Source: Lactuca virosa
Taxonomy: Eukaryota > Streptophyta > Magnoliopsida > Asterales > Asteraceae
DNA: 64,000 nucleotides
Reading direction: 5' to 3'
NCBI GenBank assembly: GCA_928212115.1
Contig: CAKMRJ010004445.1
Coordinates: forward strand, 74,810,946 to 74,874,945
Shown: piece by piece, positions 46,259 to 57,900 of the stretch
How positions within the stretch are numbered: position 1 is the stretch's first letter
Layout: each line of letters starts with the position of its first letter
The notes under the pieces: generated by a model
Databases searched by the model: none
The model's input: the letters and a program-made list of their open reading frames with translations, nothing else
Told to the model about the DNA's origin: nothing
Program-made: the position numbers and the translations under genes

Positions 46259-46483
46259 TTTCGTACGAATAAAAGTAACGATTGTGTTCCGAAAAGAGAT
46301 CTAACCGATGAAACAACTAGAAAATGATCAGGAAACACTCGATCTAACAAAATGATTGCAGAATTGAAACAAATCAATCAATTAACACAAGTTTTCTTAA
46401 TCAATAATGTAAAAAATTTAAATCGGAAAAAGAGATTCAAAACTATTGAAAAAGTGCGAGAAAACTGTATTGACTGAATGTAT

Positions 46484-46500
46484 CCTGCTCCGATACCAAT
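46484..46500 (-). promoter_or_regulatory. Primer binding site of element C
   Basis: Minus strand ATTGGTATCGGAGCAGG abuts the 5' LTR. TGGTATCGGAGC differs by one base from the usual tRNA-Met complement. Confidence 0.75.
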
Positions 46501-46945
46501 TGAAGAGTGTTTAAACCGGGTTTAGGAAACAAAATCAATTATAGAAAGGATTAAGAACATGATCATAAATAATATGTGCTTGGCTCATTAATTTTCTAAA
46601 TGAGTACAAAAGTTCTAGAGAGAGAACGCGAACGAACGTGCCCAAAAACTTCTCTCTACTTCTATACAAACTCTATTTATAGAGTGATACGGACTCTCAA
46701 AAAATATGCAAGGACTAGACGTTCGACTTCGACATACACAAATGCCTTGCAAAATACATACACATCGAAGTACTAGACTTCATACTCTATTTATAGAGTG
46801 ATACAGACTCTCAAAAAATATGCAAGGACTAGACGTTCGACTTCGACATACACAAATGCCTTGCAAAATACATACACATCGAAGTACTAGACTTCATACC
46901 TATACAAACCAAAAGTACTTTCGACATCTCACTAGACATTTCACA
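46501..46945 (-). repeat. 5' LTR of element C with 114-bp tandem duplication
   Basis: 445 bp. A unit starting CTCTATTTATAGAGTGATAC at 46671-46784 is repeated at 46785-46898 with about one difference. The unit includes the minus-strand TATA-like box, so this LTR has two. The 3' LTR has one copy. Confidence 0.85.
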
Positions 46946-47548
46946 CCCTATATATTAAAGTTTAAAAATTATTATATACTTACATAAAAAATTATGTTGA
47001 GTTATGATATTAAGGTTAGATTTTTTTTATAAAAGCACAACTATTTGTTTAGGTTTTTGGTTTGTTAAATTGAACATTAGTTTTCTCTATAGATTTTAAT
47101 AAATACGAGCATTCTAATATATAATATGTCTTGTTATATACGTTTCATTCTATCAGAAGCTTGCTAAAAAATATCACTTACACAATTATGCTATAAGAAC
47201 AACAACACAATGCACATTTAAAACCAATATTCTTTCAGAATAACATAAACAACAACATATAACACATAACCACACAGAAAAAGTCTTTTAATTGAAAATG
47301 TTCATTCTATCAGAAAACTATAAACTATAAACAAATATGGATGCCATAAGAATGTTACTCCTTTAATTATAAATATATATAATGAACTAATATAAAATTG
47401 ATCAAACCATGAACTATTATTAATATTTATTAAGTGAAAACATAAACTTACAAGGAAAAACCTTAAAATTCATGAATCCATAATTCTATTTTACTTAAAA
47501 ACATGTCCATAATATCTAATATGTCTAAACTGATAAAATTTTGAACTT
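46946..47548. other. AT-rich DNA, no gene seen
   Basis: No supported ORF. It may belong to the same TE fragment as 47549-48150. Confidence 0.5.
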
Positions 47549-47851
47549 CTACTCTCTCTTGACCAATCCATGAGGACAGTTTCTCTTATCATGCCCATAG
47601 CCAAAGCAAATCCAACATCTTTTTTTTTCTCCACAACTTCATTCACTTTGGAATCCTTAACATTACCAATCTTGTTATCTTCAATGTCTTCATTTTTCTT
47701 ATCAGCATAATGTTTGTCCTAATAAAAAAAAGAAGTATTACATATTTATATTGATGAAAACATTATATGTCTTCAAGAACATCCATTAAACGCAAAAAAA
47801 AATAGATGAACAATATGAACATGGAAATAAATAAAAACATAATACCTCCAT
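47549..47851 (-). pseudogene. Zinc-knuckle gene scrap with intron
   Basis: On the minus strand an exon ends ..TTGATGGAG before a GTATTATG donor (47845), and a second exon starts after TTTTATTAG at 47718. The second exon reads DKHYADKKNEDIED, then after a frame change in a poly-A run CWICFGHDKRNCPHGLVKRE and a stop at 47549-47551. C-x2-C..GHxKRNCP resembles the C-terminal zinc knuckle of MuDR/FAR1-type proteins, but two residues are missing between C and H. Probably a captured or decayed transposase or FAR1-like fragment; assignment is weak. Confidence 0.35.
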
Positions 47852-47937
47852 CAATGAAAACTATGATGAAGAAAGAAGAGATGAACAGGATGAATATGAA
47901 ATCTCAGTATTCTGATGAGAAAAAACGCAGACGATAA

Positions 47938-47938
47938 C

Positions 47939-47969
<31 letters not shown>

Positions 47970-48003
47970 ATATATCTATATATATATATATATATATATA
48001 TAA
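47938..48003. repeat. (TA)n microsatellite
   Basis: Interrupted TA repeats. Confidence 0.95.
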
Positions 48004-48123
48004 GGCTTAACATCTTTATAAATAATTTCCTAATATATAGGGATTTGAATGAAATAATAATCACAATTAATTAAGTTAAAAATATTAATTAGATGTAACA
48101 TTACATAATTGTCCTTTTGGAAT

Positions 48124-48147
48124 AATGGCTAACAATCATTCCTACAT

Positions 48148-48152
<5 letters not shown>
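48124..48152. repeat. Relic of an E-type terminus beside a microsatellite
   Basis: The reverse complement GTGTGGATGTAGGAATGATT resembles the terminus of element E (GTGTGGATGTAGGGAT..AAT) and likewise abuts a dinucleotide repeat. The matching other end was not found. Confidence 0.4.
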
Positions 48153-48237
<85 letters not shown>

Positions 48238-48263
48238 ATATATATATATATATATATATATAT
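48148..48263. repeat. (CA)n(TA)n microsatellite
   Basis: About 26 CA units followed by about 30 TA units. Confidence 0.95.
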
Positions 48264-48336
48264 GTTTTGGTAAAATAAATTAACTAACTAATTTCATAAC
48301 CAAATTAGTAAGTGGTGTGATGTTAGGAATAAGATA

Positions 48337-48588
48337 TTAAAAACTAGAGTGCTTAAGGTCTTCATCCGAGTCAAGCACCGCAATAGTAAATGGCAGCCCC
48401 GTTGCTTCTGTCATTCTACCTTCTTCATCCGAGTCAAGCACCGCAGGAGCTCCCTCTTGCAATTGATTACCACCACCGAGCCACCTATGATTGTTTGCGT
48501 TTCCTTCTTTCTTGCTCGATAAATCGGCCAGCCATCGAGCCATTTTTTTTCTATGTTTGTTTTTCCTTCCCAACTGATTTGCCTTCAT
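48337..48588 (-). CDS. Hypothetical 83-codon ORF, probably a gene fragment
   Basis: The minus-strand ORF starts MKANQLGRKNKHRKKMARWL and ends VLDSDEDLKHSSF. The N-terminus is very basic, the C-terminus acidic. A stretch encoding VLDSDEE/VLDSDED occurs twice (48361-48383 and 48424-48446) as a direct DNA repeat. Codon-like composition is less AT-rich than its surroundings, which favours former coding use. I do not recognise the family. It stands alone between microsatellite and LTR debris, with no visible promoter, so a fragment of a captured gene or a terminal exon is most likely. Confidence 0.3.
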   Translation of the reverse strand: MKANQLGRKNKHRKKMARWLADLSSKKEGNANNHRWLGGGNQLQEGAPAVLDSDEEGRMTEATGLPFTIAVLDSDEDLKHSSF

Positions 48589-48599
48589 TGTTCCTCCAC

Positions 48600-49083
48600 T
48601 TTCTTAATCTGTTTAAGTGAAGGTCAAATAAAAGCCCCAAATAAATCCCAATCATTAAACAAAATCACCCCCCCACCCCCACCCAATGGAATTTCTTAAC
48701 AAAATAAATCCCAATCTCCAAAATTTAAATTAAGCGTTTCAGCCCTTCTTTTTGTTATTTTTAACAAAATGAATCCCATACACAACTTTGATTCCAATTA
48801 ATTACAACAACCCTTTCATTAAAAATTCTTAACAAAATCAGTCCCCTCTCAAGCTTTAATTAATTCCACTTAAAACATTTCAATTCGTCCCTTGATTTAT
48901 TTTAACCAAAGCAGTCCTACTTTGGTTAGTGAAATTACCAAACAACACTAATAGTTTAAATTTTTTACGAAACAGTACCAACAGTATTTCAAAGTTTAAG
49001 AATTGTGGTTTTGCGGTTTCTCATGTCAAGTTTCTCAAAATAAAATGATTTCGAACAAATCAATTCACAATTCAAGGATGAGT
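48600..49083. other. Non-coding AT-rich DNA
   Basis: Nothing recognised except a C-run at 48668-48685. Confidence 0.5.
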
Positions 49084-50839
49084 GTTACGACCCCTTTTTT
49101 TAAGTTTTATACACTTAGGGGGAGAATACATGTGCATATATATATTGATTGATGCAAAACATACATAAAATGTTATTATTTTATACGAAAAATACTTACA
49201 AACCTTAACTAGTTTATGAAATGTGATTTTGACTAATACATATTATCTACACATAAACTAGACATACATTTTGATACACATATGTTGTGTTGTTTTAAAA
49301 ATGAAACAGTTAATAAAAATAACATATTCCATTTTACTACAAAACTCTATGATTTATGTGACAATGCATGTCATAAAAGTTTGTAGTATTTCAAGGATTC
49401 AAACTATTACCAAGCATGTATATTTATAAGTTTAAATACATAAATTTTGTACATGTACTTATGTTCATTACTTTTGAACATACCTCTTTATAAAAGCGAA
49501 TACATTACAATTTTACGTGCATACCAAGCATACTCGACTACTAGCTACAACCTTGACCGATCAATCGAAGTGGGTGATAATCGTCTACTATCATTACTAC
49601 AACATACAATGAAGCGTTGTAGGAGTGTACATTCAGTCGCATAGCTCAGTTATAGGACTCACTATAATATTAACTAGAATATCTCCCTTTTACTACAAAC
49701 TGTGGTCTTGGTTTCCTACAAAACTATTTTAAGTATGGAATTTAATTATACAAATACATCTCTTGGTTTCAATGGTTATTTAAAGACTCATTATAAAAAG
49801 AGTTTTAAGTATGGTTTTACTTACAAAGGAAATACTTTTTGAATTTTTAAAAGTATCAATGTTATTAGCAGAAAACTTGTAACTCTCACCAACCTTGTGT
49901 TGACCCACAAAACTACATGTATTCTCAGGGAATCACTAAACAGACATTCAAGACGGAATGTATTACATGCGACCTAGTTTACAAGAGATTGTATTATCTG
50001 CCTATCTGTTAAGGCAATTGATGTACTAGTGGTATCTGTAAGAACCTTGTATTCAAACATCAAGATGGAATACAAATGCTATTTTGTTTATTGTTGTACT
50101 TGTACAATATATTCAGTTTACATGTGATCCATGAACTTAGCCGCACAACCCGAAATGTTCCGCCGCCTCCTTCGTTTTTGTGAGAGATTAATATCAGAGA
50201 GCTACATTGGCTATAGAGAACTCGTATCCTCAAAATAGGAATACAACTATAACGACATGCTACTAATAAAAATTTTATTATTAATTACCCCACTTCTTGA
50301 CTATTTACAGGAGAGGTAACTGGTTTGAATGGCCGCTTGGGTTGCTTGATTTCATAATAACTATATGCTAAAATTATCTTGTCCTATGGTGCTTCCTGTT
50401 TGGCCCTCATCCGTACTTAGTATTCTTGGAGTATAAAACAAAAACTAATAATACTACAAACCTTACCAACACTAAAGATATAAGAGTTATATATACACTC
50501 TGACCCCGATGAGAACACTTAATTAGATTCTTACATACTTTCAACCAAAACTACCACCTCAACCATTTAGGTCAAACCCCTCAACTAAGGTTAGTAGCGT
50601 ACATACGACGTACCACAAATAAACCTTGAATGTACACCTATGTTATTTATGGTCAGTGTCAGTGCACAACAAACCTTGAGCAAGGAGTTTGACTGACTAC
50701 AATGGTTGAGAGTATTAGAGATTAAAGGATGTTATCAAGATTCGCTATAGAAACCTAGTACCTTAGAAACCTTATGTCAACCCCAAAACAACGTATACAT
50801 TTTAAATACTTAAAAATATGGGAAAACTTTCAGATTTTC
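49084..50839. mobile_element. Probable LTR-retrotransposon debris
   Basis: TTACGACCCCTTTTTTTAAG at 49084 and the following sequence with GAATACATGT resemble the distal part of the gypsy LTR at 41965-42040. No ORF, PBS or PPT is found, so boundaries and orientation are unknown. The 50835-50839 flank TTTTC borders the next LTR. Confidence 0.35.
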
Positions 50840-51945
50840 TGTCACACCCCCAAACCAGGATGGCAGAAACGTTCGGGGGTGGATGACTTTCATGTATTGT
50901 ATCATAACAATTGAGTACTAGTAATGAAAGCAAACATAACCATCATATATATAATTGAAAAAGTTACATCATTGTAAACGTTACAAGTTTCAAAAGTCAA
51001 TTACAATATGATGACAAAAGATTTGTTTGACGCCTTAGTGCCCCATCCTCAAAAGCTGGTGGTTACCTGTTTTACTGGTTTCCTGAGAATACAAGTTGTT
51101 TGAAAAAGTGTCAACAATTAAGTTGGTGAGTTCATAAGAGTTTATATGAAAATAGTATGTCTTTCCGTGAAAAGATATCGTGTTTATTTCCAGAAAATCC
51201 GATGTTTTCTAATAATGAAATGTAATCCGTTCACATGTAAAGTAAAGGTGTTTGTTCCAGAAAATCCAATATTTTCTAAAGAATGAGAGGTAAGCCGTTT
51301 ACTTGTAAATGATAATGTTTATCCCAGAAAATCCGATATTTTCTAATGAATGAGATGTAAGCTGTAAAAGTTCCAAAACCGAAATGTTCCAGTGTTTTCC
51401 ATACATTAAAGTAGTAATATGTAATTTTATTCGTATATAAAACCGTTTGAAGAAGTGTGTTTCCGTGTAAAATAAACGTATCGTCGTTTCACTATGTGAG
51501 TTTTTAATAACCGTGCTTTTAAGATGTGCTTCATGTCTCGTCGTTCTTCAGGCGCCGAGATATTTATGACATTTGTCACCCATAACCTGCCGGTCTGGCT
51601 GTAGCTAACAACCAGTGTGTGGGATCATCAATCCCGTATAGATCTATACACAAGTATCACGCTCTCGTATCGGAGATTCCGGTTATAAATACAGGACTTG
51701 CAAATATACCTCAGTTAGGTACGACTGAAGCCAGTGTCACAATTTCCATTCAACGAGTGTATGTGTTTTTGAACTGAAAACGTTTGTAAACGACGTTATC
51801 CCAGGTTTCTAGGATAACGTCGAAAATGTCGTAAAACAATTATATGCACTTTATATAATTTTAGCTTTGCTCAACGGGTTACAAAGGGGTAAAGTTTTGT
51901 AAACTATATTTGTAAAGTTTTGATGAAATGAACGTTTTGTATTTG

Positions 51946-51947
<2 letters not shown>

Positions 51948-52015
<68 letters not shown>
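51948..52015. repeat. (TA)n microsatellite
   Basis: About 33 TA units inside the gypsy LTR. Confidence 0.95.
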
Positions 52016-52019
<4 letters not shown>

Positions 52020-52313
52020 ATGAATAATGTAATGATTATCAAACTGTTGTTCTTGAAATCACACGCGATTGATTGTAAAACCATTTCGTGTTTTTAACGC
52101 TTTTCTTAAAATAGTATAGTAACGTATTCAAAATGTTCGCTTTATAACGAAAATATTATTGTGTGTTACTTGTATTCCCACCCTAAAAACATAGAAAAAT
52201 TATTGAAAATGTAGCGGTATGAACTCACCTTGAGTGTGATTGCGGCTAGAATCTAACTAGAAATGGTCAACGGTTCGTGGTCGTCGGTTTCGGGAAGCGA
52301 AACGGCTTCAACA

Positions 52314-52316
<3 letters not shown>

Positions 52317-52405
<89 letters not shown>
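52317..52405. repeat. (GA)n microsatellite
   Basis: About 44 GA units with two GG interruptions, inside the gypsy LTR downstream (minus sense) of the dyad cluster. Confidence 0.95.
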
Positions 52406-52410
<5 letters not shown>

Positions 52411-52469
52411 ATATGGGTGTAAGGAAGCTTAGATTTGAACTTGCTATTTATAGGCTGTCCAAGTCAAGT

Positions 52470-52681
52470 CCACGTCGTGGGTTTAATGTCCACGTCGTGG
52501 AAATAGAGTTGCATCACCTCGTAGACTTGCCACTTGGGTCCTAGCTTCGGAAGGTGTCATGATACTGATTCCACGTCGTGGAGATTCAACACCTCACTCC
52601 TGTAGACTTGCCATCTGCATACTAGCATTGAGAGGTGTTTTAAATCACTTCCACGTCGTGGAACTCATGTCCACGTCGTGG
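52470..52681. repeat. Five CCACGTCGTGG dyads
   Basis: Exact 11-mers at 52470, 52490, 52571, 52651 and 52671, all close to the TATA-like box. Confidence 0.85.
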
Positions 52682-53179
52682 AACACGGCTAAGCTAGGGT
52701 TTCAGCCATGTGTCACTCTCTTAGGCTGCTACATCTTCGGAAGATCATAACTTTTGCATACGAGCTCCGTTTTTGACGTTCTTTATATACACGTATAAGT
52801 AGAGACGTACTCTACAACTTTCATTTAGATAACTAAGGCTAAAAAGTAATCTATCGTAAACTCACTTTTACGATTCCCGGTGTCGTGCCAATTTCGTCGT
52901 GAAACTTCGATAGGTAATAACTTCTTCGTTATAAGTCGGATTTCGGCGTTCTTTATATGTACGGAAACCTTGTGACATATACTGCAACTTAGTTAAGATT
53001 ATTTATTCTAAATAATCCTCTATCAAAAAGTCATTTTTGACGCTTATTGTCTCTAAATTGACTAGCCCGAATCTGCGGACGTTACACTTATCTCCCCCTT
53101 AGGATGATTACATTGTGAATTCACTGGTACATGGTTGAAGTTTAGACCTAGTTTTCTCTAGAATTTTCCAGTTGTCACA

Positions 53180-54566
53180 TTATCCCCCCTTTAGAGAGAA
53201 TTCCATCCCGAAATTAGTTCAAAAGTGGTTATTCATGAATTAGGGAAGAGATTTGGGTACTTTTGTTTCATCTAGTCTTCTTGTTTCCAAGTGAACTCTT
53301 ATTTACCTCGACTTCATCGAGTGGAATTACTAGAGTTTTTTTGAACATATACTGTTTCAGATTGGACGTGGAAGATGGGGTGTAAGTTACCGAGTTCCTG
53401 CGGTAGTTGGGGTTTATAAGTCAACGGGCCGATTCTGAAATGCTTTTAGTCGTTCGCGGATTCTAACGATCTTCTCTGTTACCTTCTTTGTAAATCTCAG
53501 GGTCGGTGAGGGTGTTTTTGGTTACTTGACTTCTTTGTCCGTTGGGAGTTCCTACTTCAATACAACCTAATGGTAATCTGCGTTTGTGTCCGTATAGTGC
53601 TTCAATCGAAGTGGCATTGCTGCCGGGGAGGGTAGTTACTGTAAGAGGACTCAACCAGTGGTAGGTGCGTGTTTCATGCTTTGCCAAAGTCTATCATACA
53701 GACACAAAGCATACCTTCTAATGTTTGAATGTTTCACTCATTCTGACTGTTCGTTTAGAGATGGTAAGTTATACTCAAGACGAGTTAGATATTTAAAGAC
53801 TTATGTAATGGCTGTCAAAAGTGCAAGGCGAATCGATTGTATCTTATTCGTAATATCTAATAGTGGTATACTATGCAGTCTCACAGCCTCCTTGTGATAC
53901 GCTCCCGTCAGCTTTTCTATTTCATCTGTTGCTTTAATTAGTAGGAAGTGTATGGGTTTGGTTCATCACTCAAATGTTAGTGTGTCCACCCATAGTCCTG
54001 GGCAGTTTTGTCTTGGGATTCGTGGTATGACTCATACCTGGTTCATCTATCATCGCTTTGTGTATACAAGTCATGTATAATTAAGATTGGAAAGACAGTA
54101 GGATAAGTGATTCTGCCCTAAGCCCATAACCAAACAAGGAACATGATTCAAGGCGGAATCACACATCCTAAATCTATAGAATCTTAATTATACACCACCC
54201 TTACGTATGTACCTAGTAGTGATAAATTACCAGAATGGGTCCTTAGTTTCTACATGAGTGACGTGATTAGTTTGAGTGAGAGGGTAATTACAACTACTTT
54301 TTCCATAGCTACTGCGTTTTAGGTCGATTCTTGAACCTGACTTGCTGTACGAGTGGTATTCCCGAGAGGTTTGTTGGGAATACATCGGGAAGTTTACGGA
54401 CTTCTGGTACATCCTCGATGTTTTACGCTTCCTGTTTCCCATCTACTTCGTAGGCAAGGAGGGCATGGTAGATAGTTCTGAGCCTTGCATAAGAGATGAT
54501 TTGAAGGGTTGTGCCAGGTTTGTCGCCATAATTGACGAGGATTTTGCTATTTGGCATATTACGGCT
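53180..54566 (-). pseudogene. Gypsy pol remnant (RT start and integrase end)
   Basis: On the minus strand, 54560-54310 reads ILVNYGDKPGTTLQIISYA and then VRKLPDVFPTNLSGIPL, the protease-RT link and first RT block of gypsy elements. At 53687-53500 it reads SPLTVTTLPGSNATSIEALYGHK, the integrase C-terminal end (usual form FEALYGRK). Only about 650 bp separates them, so most of RT, RNase H and integrase is deleted. The remnant runs into the LTR at 50840-53179 through the PPT at 53180-53194. Its 5' part is cut by element D, which inserted at 54567. Confidence 0.65.
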
Positions 54567-54881
54567 TGATGAATCGTTTGTATCGAGTATTAATCAAAAT
54601 CAGAGTTAAAATAATGCAGATTGGACAAACGATGTAAATAAGATCTGGTTTCTGCTCATTTATGCTTTCAATTTTTATAGAGAAAATAGACAGGTTCTGT
54701 AAAGGACTCTTATCTAACTCTAGTAAAGTTCCATATTTATAGGAACGGTGAAAGCATACAAAAAATACTAAGGCATTGACAATTAAGCTTCGTACGAAAT
54801 ACACTTCAATAAATAAACTTAACAAAACATACGAAGGGTAAAACAAACTTCGACATATTACAATATAATTCGACCCTAACA
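54567..54881 (-). repeat. 3' LTR of element D
   Basis: Plus-strand ends TGATGAATCG and CGACCCTAACA, 315 bp. TATAAATA reads minus at about 54734-54741. Confidence 0.75.
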
Positions 54882-54896
54882 ATCTCCCCCTTTGTA
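54882..54896 (-). promoter_or_regulatory. Polypurine tract of element D
   Basis: Minus strand ACAAAGGGGGAGAT abuts the LTR start TGTTAGGG, the same junction as in elements A and B. Confidence 0.8.
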
Positions 54897-54912
54897 GTAA
54901 TGTCGACATTCG

Positions 54913-57900
54913 TCAGTTCAAGAGTATTTGTATAGCATACAGCATAACCCTTCGAATCTCAGTGTACCATGAGATTATTTTCTTCAGTTCCTTCTTATTT
55001 CCTTCGTTAGTCTTCTTGCAACTATTCATACGAACAATGAAATTCGTATATTGGGATGTTGTATATCTTTCCACTTCGGAAGCTTGAAACAAGAATCTTT
55101 TCGCCTTCCCATTTTTGTCTTTCCCAGCAAATACCATACCAAATGGCTTCAAACATATTTCTCCGTCTGCATACTTCTTCAACTCAGGTTGAGTTAAAGG
55201 AAGTTCCATTGGCACGTTTACAGTCAATCCCTTTGTTGTAGCTAACTCAACATCAGTGAGTGCTAAACACTCATAATAGTTGTCAATGAAAATCTTGATG
55301 TGAGCCAACCCAAGTCGAAAAACTTCAGGATCAGTTTCTCGAAGATATGAAGCATCTTTATCCTTTAGCAACAATGCAACTTGTATCAGATCATACAAGT
55401 TCATTAGGGGAAAATCAGCCACAGAGAAATCACATATTTGTCCATTCGCCCTCGAAACAACAAAGTGAAGATTCTGCATCATATTTTCGAACAACACATC
55501 TCGCTTTATGCTTATCACCTTCTTTATCTTCACCAGAGACCAAATCTCCTATGGAAGCTTTCCAAGTACAGCATGAAATCTGATCTTCATGTATGTGTAC
55601 TCATCATCATTGTCAAATTTCTCAGCAATTCTGTACTGAGCCATGATGAACATCATCTCATTGATGGGAAAATCCAATTGACTCATATCTGTGTTGAGAA
55701 CAACATAGCTTTTCTTTGGCTTCTTTTCGAAAGCATACATATGGTTATATGCAACTTTCGACTCTATTGTTTCATAATTGTAATGCTTTGAAGGATCACC
55801 CTTGTTCATCCTAGGTGGTTCATTGGCACGAAGACGCATAATGCTTTGTACAATTCGGAGCTTTTCAATCTCAGCCTCCGCTTCAGCTTTCTTTTCTTCC
55901 TTTGACTTTTCGACCATAACAATTTTGCATTTGTCTTTTATAGAGGAATTATCAACACTTTCCTTAGGCTTTGAACTGCTGCCACCTTCCGCCATCACAA
56001 TTCCTTTAGAAATTGGTCTTGAAATTGGCTTCGTTGATATTGGCATTGTTGTCATAACAGTCGAAATGACTGGCTCAGCAGTTGACACGGTTGGTTTTGT
56101 TATTGGAATCTTCGAAGAAAACACCTTTCCAACAACCTTTGCATCTGCATGCAAATCTTCACCACTAGCCTTCGTACCAGCCTTCTTTTCTCCCCCTTGC
56201 ACCCCTGTGAAAACAGGTGGGGCATTTATTGGAAGAAGGCTAGAAATGTGAGAAAGAGGAGCAAGTTGTTTGTATAGAATAGCTTCAAAATGAACGAACT
56301 TTTGAGACAAAAAGTTCGGAGTGATAAACGGAGATGAAGCTGATTTAACAGTTAAATCTTTGAGGTCCTTCAGCAGATTGAGCACTTCCATAAAGCTTTG
56401 ATTTTCCGTTGTCGACAATTGAGTAAGTTGAGGACTCAAATCTTCGTACAACTTGACATATTTGGTAACAGCATCACAAATAGTGTCAACTTTCTGATTA
56501 ATCGAAGCATAATCCCGTTGCACAATTGAGATTTCCTTTTGCATATCCTAAGCGAAGCTCTTGAATTTGCAAATTCACATATTCCCTCACCTTTTTGACA
56601 TCTTGAACGAATAACACATGTCGTTCTTTTACCAAATGCTTGAATTCTTTCACCTCCCCTCTAAACATCGAAGTGAGAGAATTTACCCTTAATTCATCAT
56701 TCTGATCATTGTGATCAATCTTCTCCAAAAGTCGAATCTCTGAATCTCGGACCATTCCAGAGACTTTACTCACCACCTTTGCTTTGAAAGTTTTCAGCAT
56801 ACTATCAACTTCCATATTAGAAACAGACGAATTACTCCCCAAATCTGCTTGAGATTGAAGAATAGAATTCAATTTCTTGTTGAGAATCTTGAATTGTTTC
56901 ATTGTCATCAACATATGATCAGGAAAGTGATCTTCTTCATCATCAAACTGTAAATCTTCAAATGTGCCTCCAAAACCTTCATTGTCAGTATCTGTTTCAA
57001 CAATAGGTGAAGTTTTAATAGGCGAATCAATCTTGAGTGAATCAGTGGATTGAGATGGAAAAAGAGTTGTAAAGGGTTGATGAAGTATGTGTTCAAAGGT
57101 TGGATAACTTGTAGTATTTGGAATAATAAAAGAAGGTAAGGACACGAAAGTATCTGCCATTGAAGATACAGGAATACCTTGAGTAGTAGCCTCAACTTCT
57201 TTTTTCGACTCTCCCTCACCCATGTTGACATTTACATCCGTATCAGATACGTGTGTAGAAATGCCTGAAGTTCAAAACTCCTCAGTATTTGATTCAGTTA
57301 ACGAGACTTCGGGTGGAATGACAATAGTCTGCTCAGGAGTAGATACAGATTGAGAAACATTTGGTTCTGTTGTGTCAGGAACTACTTCTTCTTCGGAAGA
57401 CGCATCTTGGATAACCAACTTGCGTTGCCGTTTCTTCTTCTTTGAAATGTGTTTGGCCACATCTTCAGCTCGACGTTTCTTGGACAGAGGCGAAACTGGA
57501 ACTGGAACCTATCGAAAAATGAATCCTTGATGAGAGAGTTGTGGTTTACGAACGTTAGAAGGAGAAGATTTTAACACACCATCAGAAGATTTTCGTGAAC
57601 CCCTAGTCCTTTTCTTCAATCGTCGGAAAACACCAAATTTTGAAGGAATTTTCTCTGCCACTACTGTATCATCAACAGGTTCCACTGGTTTGATGACAAC
57701 AGTCGAAACATTCACTTCAGCCATCTCAGGCTTCTTTGGAGACTTCGTGGATTTTTGCACAATCTTCTCTGGTGTAGCCTTTGCATCCTTTTTAGAACGT
57801 TTAGACTTCTTGGAAGGACCAACTTCTTCTTTCGACAATAATTTTCCAGTCTCAATATTTGGATTGATAGTTTTCAAATAGTCAACCAACACCGAATTCG

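Larger units (their letters stand above)
42334..46945 (-). mobile_element. Copia element C, Sirevirus-like, gag joined to env-like region
   Basis: LTRs at 42334-42660 and 46501-46945 share ends TGAAGAGTGTTTAAA and GACATTTCACA. The PBS (46484-46500) lies inside the right LTR and the PPT (42661-42680) inside the left, so the element is minus. The interior has gag, then a region homologous to the env-like C-terminus of element D. Protease, integrase, RT and RNase H are all missing. No matching target duplication (AGTAA against CCCTA), so an end may have been rearranged. Confidence 0.8.
50840..53179 (-). repeat. 3' LTR of a minus-strand gypsy element
   Basis: Left end TGTCACACCCCC and right end CCAGTTGTCACA match the family of the solo LTR at 25388. 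A pyrimidine tract TTATCCCCCCTTTA at 53180 is the PPT read on the minus strand, so this is the 3' LTR. TATA box CTATAAATAGC reads minus near 52441-52452. It contains five exact CCACGTCGTGG dyads, a (TA)n tract (51948-52015) and a (GA)n tract (52317-52405). A second PPT-like stretch (TTATCTCCCCCTTAGG) inside at 53094 suggests an alternative LTR edge. Confidence 0.75.

Noticed and set aside
42334..46945. Calling C a complete insertion with a target duplication
   Set aside because: The flanks AGTAA and CCCTA do not match, so an intact insertion could not be claimed.
52263..52544. ORF with Arg-Glu repeats
   Set aside because: Translation of the (GA)n tract inside a gypsy LTR.
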